Shown here: positions 1 to 10,996 of the stretch, one piece after another | Layout of the letters: every line of letters begins with the position of its first letter | How positions within the stretch are numbered: the first letter of the stretch is position 1 | DNA from: Allodiplogaster sudhausi | Lineage: Eukaryota > Nematoda > Chromadorea > Rhabditida > Diplogasteridae | Reading direction: 5' to 3' | Length of the DNA: 64,000 nucleotides | Assembly (NCBI GenBank): GCA_945643635.1 | Contig: CALZFC010000030.1 | Span: 764,501 to 828,500 of the forward strand | Translations under genes and position numbers: made by a program | The notes under the pieces: model-generated | Seen by the model: the letters and a program-made list of their open reading frames with translations, nothing else | Told to the model about the DNA's origin: nothing | Databases searched by the model: none

Positions 1-3000
1 ACAACGGCAGGGCACGCCACTAAATAACACCTGGGTTATTCTATGGTTTCCTTAAAAAATATGTTTGGAATTAATTGCCTGAGGTTGCAGGGCTCGATGA
101 AAGACCGGTTTCAGGTTGTTGAGAAGAGGCTTCGGGAAGGTCAACGGAATTCTTGCAGAGAACATTCAGCCCAGTAGAGACGGCACCTTCGGCAGGTCCG
201 GTCCAGACACCATCAACACAGACAAGAATACCACCTGGCACAAGCTTATTGTCGACGAAGAGTGATTGAAGGAGACCGCAAGTGACCACCGAGGCGTTCA
301 CCTTAACATTCACTGTTCTTTTTTACTAAGTGTAATTCTTAGATACTCAAAGTTGAAGCATGTCTTGAATGATCTGACCTGAGCAGTGGTGCAGAGGCCT
401 TTCAAGAGGTCCAGCTCAGGGCAAACGTTTGCATTGACAACGGCAGGGCACGCCACTAAATAACACCTGGGTTATTCTATGGTTTCCTTAAAAAATATGT
501 TTGGAATTAATTGCCTGAGGTTGCAGGGCTCGATGAAAGACCGGTTTCAGGTTGTTGAGAAGAGGCTTCGGGAAGGTCAACGGAATTCTTGCAGAGAACA
601 TTCAGCCCAGTAGAGACGGCACCTTCGGCAGGTCCGGTCCAGACACCATCAACACAGACAAGAATACCACCTGGCACAAGCTTATTGTCGACGAAGAGTG
701 ATTGAAGGAGACCGCAAGTGACCACCGAGGCGTTCACCTTAACATTCACTGTTCTTTTTTTACTGAGTGTAATTCTTAGATACTCAAAGTTGAAGCATGT
801 CTTGAATGATCTGACCTGAGCAGTGGTGCAGAGGCCCTTCAAGAGGTCCAGCTCAGGGCAAACGTTTGCATTGACAACGGCAGGGCACGCCACTAAATAA
901 CACCTGGGTTATTCTATGGTTTCCTTAAAAAATATGTTTGGAATTAATTGCCTGAGGTTGCAGGGCTCGATGAAAGACCGGTTTCAGGTTGTTGAGAAGA
1001 GGCTTCGGGAAGGTCAACGGAATTCTTGCAGAGAACATTCAGCCCAGTAGAGACGGCACCTTCGGCAGGTCCGGTCCAGACACCATCAACACAGACAAGA
1101 ATACCACCTGGCACAAGCTTATTGTCGACGAAGAGTGATTGAAGGAGACCGCAAGTGACCACCGAGGCGTTCACCTTAACATTCACTGTTCTTTTTTACT
1201 GAGTGTAATTCTTAGATACTCAAAGTTGAAGCATGTCTTGAATGATCTGACCTGAGCAGTGGTGCAGAGGCCCTTCAAGAGGTCCAGCTCAGGGCAAACG
1301 TTTGCATTGACAACGGCAGGGCACGCCACTAAATAACACCTGGGTTATTCTATGGTTTCCTTAAAAAATATGTTTCTAATTAATTGCCTGAGGTTGCAGG
1401 GCTCGATGAAAGACCGGTTTCAGGTTGTTGAGAAGAGGCTTCGGGGAGGTCAACGGAATTCTTGCAGAGAACATTCAGCCCAGTAGAGACGGCACCTTCG
1501 GCAGGTCCGGTCCAGACACCATCAACACAGACAAGAATACCACCTAGCACAAGCTTATTGTCGACGAAGAGTGATTGAAGGAGACCGCAAGTGACCACCG
1601 AGGCGTTCACCTTAACACTCACTGTTCTTTTTTTACTGAGTGTAATTCTTAGATACTCAAAGTTGAAGCATGTCTTGAATGATCTGACCTGAGCAGTGGT
1701 GCAGAGGCCTTTCAAGAGGTCCAGCTCAGGGCAAACGTTTGCATTGACAACGGCAGGGCACGCCACTAAATAACACCTGGGTTATTCTATGGTTTCCTTA
1801 AAAAATATGTTTCTAATTAATTGCCTGAGGTTGCAGGGCTCGATGAAAGACCGGTTTCAGGTTGTTGAGAAGAGGCTTCGGGGAGGTCAACGGAATTCTT
1901 GCAGAGAACATTCAGCCCAGTAGAGACGGCACCTTCGGCAGGTCCGGTCCAGACACCATCAACACAGACAAGAATACCACCTAGCACAAGCTTATTGTCG
2001 ACGAAGAGTGATTGAAGGAGACCGCAAGTGACCACCGAGGCGTTCACCTTAACATTCACTGTTCTTTTTTTACTGAGTGTAATTCTTAGATACTCAAAGT
2101 TGAAGCATGTCTTGAATGATCTGACCTGAGCAGTGGTGCAGAGGCCTTTCAAGAGGTCCAGCTCAGGGCAAACGTTTGCATTGACAACGGCAGGGCACGC
2201 CACTAAATAACACCTGGGTTATTCTATGGTTTCCTTAAAAAATATGTTTGGAATTAATTGCCTGAGGTTGCAGGGCTCGATGAAAGACCGGTTTCAGGTT
2301 GTTGAGAAGAGGCTTCGGGAAGGTCAACGGAATTCTTGCAGAGAACATTCAGCCCAGTAGAGACGGCACCTTCGGCAGGTCCGGTCCAGACACCATCAAC
2401 ACAGACAAGAATACCACCTGGCACAAGCTTATTGTCGACGAAGAGTGATTGAAGGAGACCGCAAGTGACCACCGAGGCGTTCACCTTAACATTCACTGTT
2501 CTTTTTTTACTGAGTGTAATTCTTAGATACTCAAAGTTGAAGCATGTCTTGAATGATCTGACCTGAGCAGTGGTGCAGAGGCCCTTCAAGAGGTCCAGCT
2601 CAGGGCAAACGTTTGCATTGACAACGGCAGGGCACGCCACTAAATAACACCTGGGTTATTCTATGGTTTCCTTAAAAAATATGTTTGGAATTGAATGAGG
2701 TTGCAGGGCTCGATGAAAGACCGGTTTCAGGTTGTTGAGAAGAGGCTTCGGGGAGGTCAACGGAATTCTTGCAGAGAACATTCAGCCCAGTAGAGACGGC
2801 ACCTCCGGCAGGTCCGGTCCAGACACCATCAACACAGACAAGAATACCACCTGGCACAAGCTTATTGTCGACGAAGAGTGATTGAAGGAGACCGCAAGTG
2901 ACCACCGAGGCGTTCACCTTAACATTCACTGTTCTTTTTTTACTGTGTGTAATTCTTAGATACTCAAAGTTGAAGCATGTCTTGAATGATCTGACCTGAG

Positions 3001-5690
3001 CAGTGGTGCAGAGGCCCTTCAAGAGGTCCAGCTCAGGGCAAACGTTTGCATTGACAACGGCAGGGCACGCCACTAAATAACACCTGGGTTATTCTATGGT
3101 TTCCTTAAAAAATATGTTTGGAATTAATTGCCTGAGGTTGCAGGGCTCGATGAAAGACCGGTTTCAGGTTGTTGAGAAGAGGCTTCGGGGAGGTCAACGG
3201 AATTCTTGCAGAGAACATTCAGCCCAGTAGAGACGGCACCTTCGGCAGGTCCGGTCCAGACACCATCAACACAGACAAGAATACCACCTGGCACAAGCTT
3301 ATTGTCGACGAAGAGTGATTGAAGGAGATCGCAAGTGACCACCGAGGCGTTCACCTTAACATTCACTGTTCTTTTTTTACTGAGTGTAATTCTTAGATAC
3401 TCAAAGTTGAAGCACGTCTTGAATGATCTGACCTGAGCAGTGGTGCAGAGGCCGTTCAAGAGGTCCAGCTCAGGGCAAACGTTTGCATTGACAACGGCAG
3501 GGCACGCCACTAAATAACACCTGGGTTATTCTATGGTTTCCTTAAAAAATATGTTTGGAATTAATTCTATGAGGTTGCAGGGCTCGTTGAAAGACCGGTT
3601 TCAGGTTGTTGAGAAGAGGCTTCGGGGAGGTCAACGGAATTCTTGCAGAGAACATTCAGCCCAGTAGAGACGGCACCTCCGGCAGGTCCGGTCCAGACAC
3701 CATCAACACAGACAAGAATACCACCTAGCACAAGCTTATTGTCGACGAAGAGTGATTGAAGGAGACCGCAAGTGACCACCGAGGCGTTCACCTTAACATT
3801 CACTGTTCTTTTTTACTGAGTGTAATTCTTAGATACTCAAAGTTGAAGCATGTCTTGAATGATCTGACCTGAGCAGTGGTGCAGAGGCCCTTCAAGACGT
3901 CCAGCTCAGGGCAAACATTTGCATTGACAACAGCAGGGCACGCCACTAAATTTCAACTGGGTTATTCTATGGTTTCCTTAAAAAATATTTTTGGAATTGA
4001 ATGAGGTTGCAGGGCTCGATGAAAGACCGGTTTCAGGTTGTTGAGAAGAGGCTTCGGGGAGGTCAACGGAATTCTTGCAGAGAACATTCAGCCCAGTAGA
4101 GACGGCACCTCCGGCAGGTCCGGTCCAGACACCATCAACACAGACAAGAATACCACCTGGCACAAGCTTATTGTCGACGAAGAGTGATTGAAGGAGACCG
4201 CAAGTGACCACCGAGGCGTTCACCTTAACATTCACTGTTCTTTTTTTACTGAGTGTAATTCTTAGATACTCAAAGTTGAAGCATGTCTTGAATGATCTGA
4301 CCTGAGCAGTGGTGCAGAGGCCCTTCAAGAGGTCCAGCTCAGGGCAAACGTTTGCATTGACAACGGCAGGGCACGCCACTAAATAACACCTGGGTTATTC
4401 TATGGTTTCCTTAAAAAATATGTTTGGAATTAATTGCCTGAGGTTGCAGGGCTTGATGAAAGACCGGTTTCAGGTTGTTGAGAAGAGGCTTCGGGAAGGT
4501 CAACGGAATTCTTGCAGAGAACATTCAGCCCAGTAGAGACGGCACCTTCGGCAGGTCCGGTCCAGACACCATCAACACAGACAAGAATACCACCTGGCAC
4601 AAGCTTATTGTCGACGAAGAGTGATTGAAGGAGACCGCAAGTGACCACCGAGGCGTTCACCTTAACATTCACTGTTCTTTTTTTACTGAGTGTAATTCTT
4701 AGATACTCAAAGTTGAAGCACGTCTTGAATGATCTGACCTGAGCAGTGGTGCAGAGGCCCTTCAAGAGGTCCAGCTCAGGGCAAACGTTTGCATTGACAA
4801 CGGCAGGGCACGCCACTAAATAACACCTGGGTTATTCTATGGTTTCCTTAAAAAATATGTTTGGAATTAATTGCCTGAGGTTGCAGGGCTTGATGAAAGA
4901 CCGGTTTCAGGTTGTTGAGAAGAGGCTTCGGGAAGGTCAACGGAATTCTTGCAGAGAACATTCAGCCCAGTAGAGACGGCACCTTCGGCAGGTCCGGTCC
5001 AGACACCATCAACACAGACAAGAATACCACCTGGCACAAGCTTATTGTCGACGAAGAGTGATTGAAGGAGACCGCAAGTGACCACCGAGGCGTTCACCTT
5101 AACATTCACTGTTCTTTTTTTACTGAGTGTAATTCTTAGATACTCAAAGTTGAAGCACGTCTTGAATGATCTGACCTGAGCAGTGGTGCAGAGGCCGTTC
5201 AAGAGGTCCAGCTCAGGGCAAACGTTTGCATTGACAACGGCAGGGCACGCCACTAAATAACACCTGGGTTATTCTATGGTTTCCTTAAAAAATATGTTTG
5301 GAATTAATTCTATGAGGTTGCAGGGCTCGTTGAAAGACCGGTTTCAGGTTGTTGAGAAGAGGCTTCGGGGAGGTCAACGGAATTCTTGCAGAGAACATTC
5401 AGCCCAGTAGAGACGGCACCTCCGGCAGGTCCGGTCCAGACACCATCAACACAGACAAGAATACCACCTGGCACAAGCTTATTGTCGACGAAGAGTGATT
5501 GAAGGAGACCGCAAGTGACCACCGAGGCGTTCACCTTAACATTCACTGTTCTTTTTTTACTGAGTGTAATTCTTAGATACTCAAAGTTGAAGCACGTCTT
5601 GAATGATCTGACCTGAGCAGTGGTGCAGAGGCCGTTCAAGAGGTCCAGCTCAGGGCAAACGTTTGCATTGACAACGGCAGGGCACGCCAC
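1..5690 (-). repeat. 437-bp tandem coding array (13 modules plus part of another)
   Basis: Thirteen nearly identical units follow each other with a period of 436-437 bp. Each unit holds exon A (77 nt), a 78-nt intron, exon B (223 nt) and a 59-nt intron, which sums to 437. Exon A starts are at 5689, 5252, 4815, 4378, 3945, 3509, 3072, 2639, 2202, 1765, 1328, 892 and 455, and at 19 for the cut unit. One module adds 300 nt, or 100 residues, without changing frame. Units differ by a few substitutions (PGG or LGG, AEG or AGG, LLKG or LLNG), by a T6/T7 run in the first intron, and at the donor of exon B. Introns are as similar as exons, which points to recent unequal exchange or gene conversion rather than selection on protein alone. 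Array length in the source may differ from the assembly. Confidence 0.95.
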
Positions 5691-8600
5691 TAAATAACAC
5701 CTGGGTTATTCTATGGTTTCCTTAAAAAATATGTTTGGAATTAATTGCCTGAGGTTGCAGGGCTCGATGAAAGACCGGTTTCAGGTTGTTGAGTAGAGGC
5801 TTCGGGGAGGTCAGTGGAATTCTTGCAAAGAACATTCAGTCCAGTAGAGAAGGCGTCTCCGGCTATTCCGGTCCAGACACCGTCATGACAGAGGAGAAGA
5901 CCACCGATCAGTAGCTGGTTGTTGGCGAAGAGCGATTGAGTACTGTGTCCGCAAGAGATCACCGATTCGCTCACCTAAGAATCCTCTTGTTCTATTTTAG
6001 TGCGCGCATTTCTTAGATGTGCAAAAGTGAAGCATGAATTGAACGATCTGACCTCAGCATTGGTGCAGAGGCCCCTCAACATGTAAAGCTTAGGGCAAGC
6101 ATCGACAACAGCAGGGCACGCCGCTAAATCATTAATCATCATTTTATTGGATCCGAAATGGGTAATCAGTATTCCTTGCCTGAGGTAGTTGTGCTCGATG
6201 GCTGCTCCGTCTCGGATTGTTCCGTGGTGGCATTTGGGACATCGGTAGGAAAGCCAGTGGAGGGCGGAACATCAGAAGTTTGACAGCTAACAATGAGCCC
6301 TATCGAGAAGGCGTCTCCGGAAATGTCGTTCCAAATGCCATCAATACAGATGAGAACGCCGCTGCGCACACGCTGCTTGTTGACGAAGAGGAAACGATCG
6401 GAAGTGCAGTAGATCTCCGAGGCGGTCACCTAAATTACTTCCGATCACTTCATTAAAGGAAGTATCCGGCGAATAATTATACAGTAGCGCTAGAGAATCA
6501 GTTTGAGTGTGCGTTTACGACCCTAACATCCTCTGTTCTATTTTTATATTACCTGTAATTCTTAGACACTTAAAGTAAAAGCATGTCTTAAATCATCTGA
6601 CCTGAGCATTGGTGCAGAGGCCCTTCAACTTGTCCGTTTCTGGGCAACCGTTTGCATTATCTACAGCAGGGCACGCCGCTAAATCACAACTGGTTAATTT
6701 AAGGATATCCTTTGAAAAATATATCAGGCGTTGCCTGGTGTTGCAGGACTCGATGAAAGACCGGTTTCAGGTCGTTGGGAAGTCGTTTCGGGCAGGTCAG
6801 TGGAATTCTTGCAGAGAACATTCAGCCCAGTAGAGAAGGCGTCTCCGGCTATTCCGGTCCAGACACCGTCATGACAGAGGAGAAGACCACCGATCAGTAG
6901 CTGGTTGTTGGCGAAGAGCGACTGAGTGCTGTGTCCGCAAGAGATCGCCGAGGCGCTCACCTAAGAATACTCTTGTAATATTTGATTGCGTGTAATTCTT
7001 AGAAATGCAAAAGTGAAGCATGAATTGAACGATCTGACCTCAGCATTGGTGCAGAGGCCCTTCAACATGTAAAGCTTAGGGCAAGCGTCGACAACAGCAG
7101 GGCACGCCGCTAAATCATTAATGATTATTTTATTGGATCCGAAATCGGTAATCAGTATTCCTTGCCTGAGGTTGTTGTGCTCGATGGCTGCTCCGTCTCG
7201 GGTTGTTCCGTGGTGACATTTGGGACATCGGTAGGGAGCCCCGTGGAGAGCGGAAGATCGGAAGTTTTACAGCTAACAATGAGCCCTGTCGAGAAGGCGT
7301 CTCCGGCCATGTCGTTCCAAACGCCATCAATACAGATGAGAACGCCGCTGTGCACACGCTGCTTGTTGACGAAGAGGAAACGATCGGAAGTGCAGTAGAT
7401 CTCCGAGGCGGTCACCTAAATTACTTCCGATCACTTCATTGAAGGAAGTATCCGGCGAATCATTATACAGTAGCGCTAGAGAATCAGTTTGAGTGTGCGT
7501 TTACGACCCTTACATCCTCTGTTCTATTTTTATATTACCTGTAATTCTTAAACACTTAAAGTAAAAGCATGTCTTGAATCATCTGACCTGAGCATTGGTG
7601 CAGAGGCCCCTCAACTTGTCCGTTTTTGGGCAAGCGTTTGCATTGTCTACAGCAGGGCACGCCGCTAAATCACAACTGGTTAATTTTATGGTATCCTTAG
7701 AAAAATATATCAAGTGTTACCTGGTGTTGCAGGACTCGATGAAAGTCCGGTGTCAGGCTGTTGAGATGAGGTCTCCGGGAGGTCAGTGGAATTCTTGCAG
7801 AGAACATTCAGTCCAGTAGAGAAGGCGTCTCCGGCTATTCCGGTCCAGATACCGTCTTCACAGAGGAGAATTCCACCGATCAGAAGCTGGTTGTCGACGA
7901 ATAGCGACTGAGGGGATTTATTGTGTCCGCAAGAGATCGCCGAGTCGCTCACCTTAAAATCCTCTCGTTCTTTTTTTATAGCGTGTAATTCTTAGATTTG
8001 CAAAAGTGAAGGATGACTTGAATGATCTGACCTCAGCATTGGTGCAGAGGCCCTTCCGCATGTAAAGCTTCGGGCAAGCGTTGACAACAGCTGGGCACGC
8101 CGCTAAACTATTAATGCATAATTTTTTTGTATAAGATAAGGTTAATCGATATTCCTTGCCTGAGGTTAGCGTGCTCGATTGCAGACCGGTATCTGGCAGC
8201 CCCGTCGTGACATTTGGGATATCGGTAGGAAAGCCAGTAGAGGATGGGAGCTCCGAAAGACAGCTAACAATAAGCACTGTCGAGAAGGCGTATCCGGTAT
8301 GGTCTTTCCAAACGCCATCAACACAGATGAGAATGCCCCCTTTCACAAGTTGCTTGTTGGCGAAGAAGTAATGATAGGTTCTGCCACCGCAGTAGATCGC
8401 CGAGGCGGTCACCTTAATAGCTTCGGTTCTCTTTATTGTTTTTGACAATTTAATCGAGTTAGTTCAAGATTAGACATTGATCCATCACGTTACCCGTGGT
8501 AGAAGATCTTGCTCAGACGTTCTAAAATTAAGCAACATCCATAACTCAAACCTTTGCCACGGATCCACCAGCATCGACAACAGGAGCAGAACACGAGTCT

Positions 8601-10828
8601 AAATTAGTAACGAATAACCTCCATGTAGCGTATATAGAACACTGTCTAACTACATTGTATAAGCTATTGTGATTGTACTATTTATTAGTCAAGAAACAAC
8701 CCATACCTGAGGTGGCTGGACTCGATGGCAGCTCCGTCTCGGGTTGTTCCGTGGTGATATTGGGGACGACAATTGGAAAGTCGGTGACGGGAGGGAGGCC
8801 AGTGGACGGCAGCAGCGACTTGCCGGCTGGAGGAGCGGATGAGGTAGGGCGTGGCGAAGGTGTGGGAGAATGAATAGCAGTGGCGGACGGGCGGGGCGGA
8901 GGAGATGGCGTGTGGGGGAGAGAGGGATATGGGCGGGGCGAAGGAGGGGGCGTGTGGGGGAGTGATGGATGTGGGCGGGGCGGAGGAGAGGGCGTGTGGG
9001 GGAGAGAGGGATATGGGCGGGGCGAAGGAGAGGGCGTGCGAGATCGAGAGGATGATGGGCGGGGGCGAGATGGAGAAGTGGGCCGAGGATTGGAACCAGT
9101 GGTGCTGCGGACTGGATGTTCCTCGGAGGAAGATGAAGATGAGCAGGACGACGAGCCATGATGGCCATGGCCTCCTTTGCCTCCCTTGCCTCCCTTGCCT
9201 CCCTTGCCATGGCCGTCTTCGTGACTTCCGCTGCTGTCCTCGTTGCTTCCCTGTTCAAATAAAAAATAAATAAACAAATTTGTACAATACAGGTACTATT
9301 CATACGGAGAGTTAAATGTAGCTCTAGTGATTTAAAATGGATGTATTGATCCACATAGCTAATTTATCCATACACTACATTCCTCCAAATTATTGATTTA
9401 AAAAATCGTACACTGCCATTGTCTTTTTACATATAACATTTTGTTTAAAAAAGAGCCAACACTGCCACTGCCGTCGCCTTGGCCTTTTCCACTATTGCCT
9501 CCCTTTCCATCCTTGCCTCCCTTGCCATGGCCATCCTGATTCTTGTGACTTCCGTGCCCAACGTTCTTGTCGTGCTCTTTGCTTTCCTGTTCAATTTGTG
9601 GAAATATAATATAATATAAAAAAAATACGCACTATTTGAATGCTACTCTATGGATTTTGAAAGGTTTTGGTCCGCAAATCAATTTATATCATCCAAATAA
9701 TCCAGATATATTGAAATAAAAACCAACACTGCCACTGCCGTCGCCTTGGCCGTTTCCACCCTTGGCTCCCTTGCCATCCTTGCCTCCCTTGCCATTGCCG
9801 TCCTGATTCTCGTGACTTCCGCGCTTATTGTTGTTGTCCAGCTCGTTACTTTCCTGTTCAATTTGTGGAAATATAATATAATATAAAAAATACGCACTAT
9901 TTGAATGCTACTCTATGGATTTTGAAAGGTTTTGGTGTGCATATCAATTTATATCATCCAAATAATTTATTTTGAAATAAAAAACCAACACTGCCACTGC
10001 CGTCGCCTTTGCCATTTCCTCCTTTCACTCCCTTGCCTCCCTTGCCTCCCTTGCCGCCCTGATTTTCGTGGCTTCCGTGACCTTGCTTGTATTCCTCGCC
10101 TCTTTCCTGTAACAATTTTTGGAAATATATCGAATTAAATTGTCTCCATCGATCTCGCGTAATCGTTCCGTCAGCAAAGCTAAGTTATGTGCTAGGCAAT
10201 CTCGAAAAAAGGAAACTCACATTACTGCCTTTGCCACTTCCTCCTCGACCATTTCCATTTTCGTCGTCCTCTTTGCTGCCATGCTAAATTGGCAGAAATA
10301 GTTTTACAAGACACATGTTATTCTTTGTCATCTTCGTTGCTCCCCTGTAAAAATTTTGGAAATAAATTGGATTGTTAATCATACTAAGACTTATGAGGAG
10401 ATCCTATTGTTGCACAACGGACTACGGCTCCGGAATACTAATTTTGAAAGAGAGCGATCGCCTAAATGAGAGTTTTAAAATTGCCGCAGCCTTTCGTACT
10501 CTCCTTCGAGCTAACTACATATTTTCCAGCAGCGGGTTTGAACTGCGAAATAGCACGTGACAATGACAATGAGAATGCCTAGGCATTCTCATTCTCGCGG
10601 AGAACGTGGCAATTCGAATCCGCATTCATTTTTCCCTTTAAGTCAGCATAATCAACTTATGTTGGAAGGTGAAACTGAAAAAAAACCAACACTACCACTG
10701 CCATATCTTAGGACGCTTCCATTGCCTCCTCCTTTTCCACGTTCTCCGCTCCCCTCGCCCTTTCCTTTCTTAGCGACAGAAACGGCAACTACGGCCAGTA
10801 GAACATAGAGTACTGCGAGGGTTCGCAT
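1..10828 (-). CDS. Gene B: giant modular cysteine-rich secreted protein, 3' end outside window
   Basis: I do not recognise an orthologue. Exon 1 (10828-10691) starts MRTLAVLYVLLAVVAVSVA, a clear signal peptide, then Lys/Gly-rich sequence. Phase-0 exons 10283-10221, 10106-9990, 9853-9728 and 9586-9461 encode Gly/Lys/Asn/Ser-rich segments; three end GDGSGS. Exon 9250-8707 is a Ser, then Pro/Ser-rich linker. After it come repeated modules: exon A (about 25 aa, three Cys) joined in phase 0 to exon B (about 75-84 aa, three Cys, GVWTG core), each pair entering and leaving in phase 1. B exons start at 8412, 7952, 7415, 6960, 6429, 5974, 5534, 5097, 4660, 4223, 3791, 3354, 2917, 2484, 2047, 1610, 1174, 737 and 301; another A exon starts at 19 and leaves the window. 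The inferred product is a long secreted or matrix-like protein. Four modules lack a usable donor, so the downstream array may be partly decayed or skipped. The start is the only signal-peptide ATG. Confidence 0.72.
5749..8412 (-). repeat. Older two-module higher-order repeat of gene B
   Basis: Six more diverged modules alternate between two types. Type I B exons start at 8412, 7415 and 6429 (two read CTSDRFLFVNKQRV) and type II at 7952, 6960 and 5974 (SCGH...QSLFANNQLL or similar). Same-type exons are 986-997 bp apart, so the amplified unit was a pair of modules. Matching A exons are 8102-8032, 7664-7588, 7109-7039, 6678-6602 and 6123-6053; those of 71 nt and 77 nt also alternate. All stay open in the spliced frame. 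Introns inside the type I pairs are longer and carry a segment also found near 12.1 kb. Confidence 0.85.
8540..8598 (-). pseudogene. Degenerate first A exon of gene B
   Basis: After the Pro/Ser linker exon the expected first A exon is only partly recognisable. From an acceptor at 8599 the frame reads DSCSAPVVDAGGSVAK, which matches the start of the intact A exons (ACPAVVDA...). The second and third cysteines and the usual CAG/GTCAG donor are gone. Splicing could use the GTTTGAG just after AAG, which would keep phase 0 into the B exon at 8412. This may therefore be a shortened working exon rather than a dead one. Confidence 0.45.
8707..9250 (-). other. Ser/Pro-rich linker exon of gene B (mucin-like)
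   Basis: This 544-nt exon runs from an acceptor after TTGAACAG to a GTATGG donor. It opens with GSNEDSSGSHEDGHG, continues with GGK repeats and a run of serines, then about 100 residues of Pro/Ser/Arg with the recurring unit RPYPSLPHTPSP. It ends with a Thr/Pro stretch (PNITTEQPETELPSS) like the tail of each B exon. The composition suggests an extended, possibly O-glycosylated spacer, but glycosylation is inference. The + strand here is strongly G-rich. Confidence 0.7.
10284..10690 (-). other. First intron of gene B with a relic exon
   Basis: The 407-bp intron between the signal-peptide exon and the first Gly-rich exon holds one exon-like remnant. A good acceptor (TTTTACAG) precedes 10344, and the frame there reads GSNEDDKE before a stop. 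This resembles GSNEDSSG of the linker exon and HGSKEDDE of the next exon. No donor follows in frame, so it looks like a dead copy of a Gly/acidic exon. Confidence 0.4.
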
Positions 10829-10990
10829 GATTATTCGATTACCTATAAATTAGATAATAAGATATGCAAGGTAGCCAATAAAATTTTAGAAATATAATAA
10901 TGTTGCACCAAAAATAATAGAAATAGGAGCACACACAATGAGCTCAAAGGTTGAAGAGGGCATGGTTTCTTCGGTTGTCAGAGGGCAGCC

Positions 10991-10996
10991 TTTATA
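10991..10996 (-). promoter_or_regulatory. TATA box of gene B
   Basis: TATAAA lies about 165 bp upstream of the gene B ATG, within AGTATAAAGG. Gene A has the same AGTATAAA context about 146 bp before its ATG. The agreement between paralogues supports a core promoter; the distance implies a 5' UTR of roughly 120-140 nt. Confidence 0.5.

Noticed and set aside
507..893. Reading each 387-nt unit as a separate small gene starting at GTG
   Set aside because: The apparent start lies on the splice acceptor, exon phases join across units, and one-copy paralogues show the same exons spliced.
1..5690. CRISPR-like regular repeat spacing
   Set aside because: The 437-bp unit is a coding module without unique spacers, in an intron-bearing genome.
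1..8412. Sushi/CCP or nematode six-cysteine (C6) domain assignment for the modules
   Set aside because: Cysteine spacing and the position of the Trp do not match the patterns I know, so no family name is given.
8880..9273. Gly/Arg-rich + strand frames
   Set aside because: They are the antisense of the Pro/Ser linker exon of gene B.
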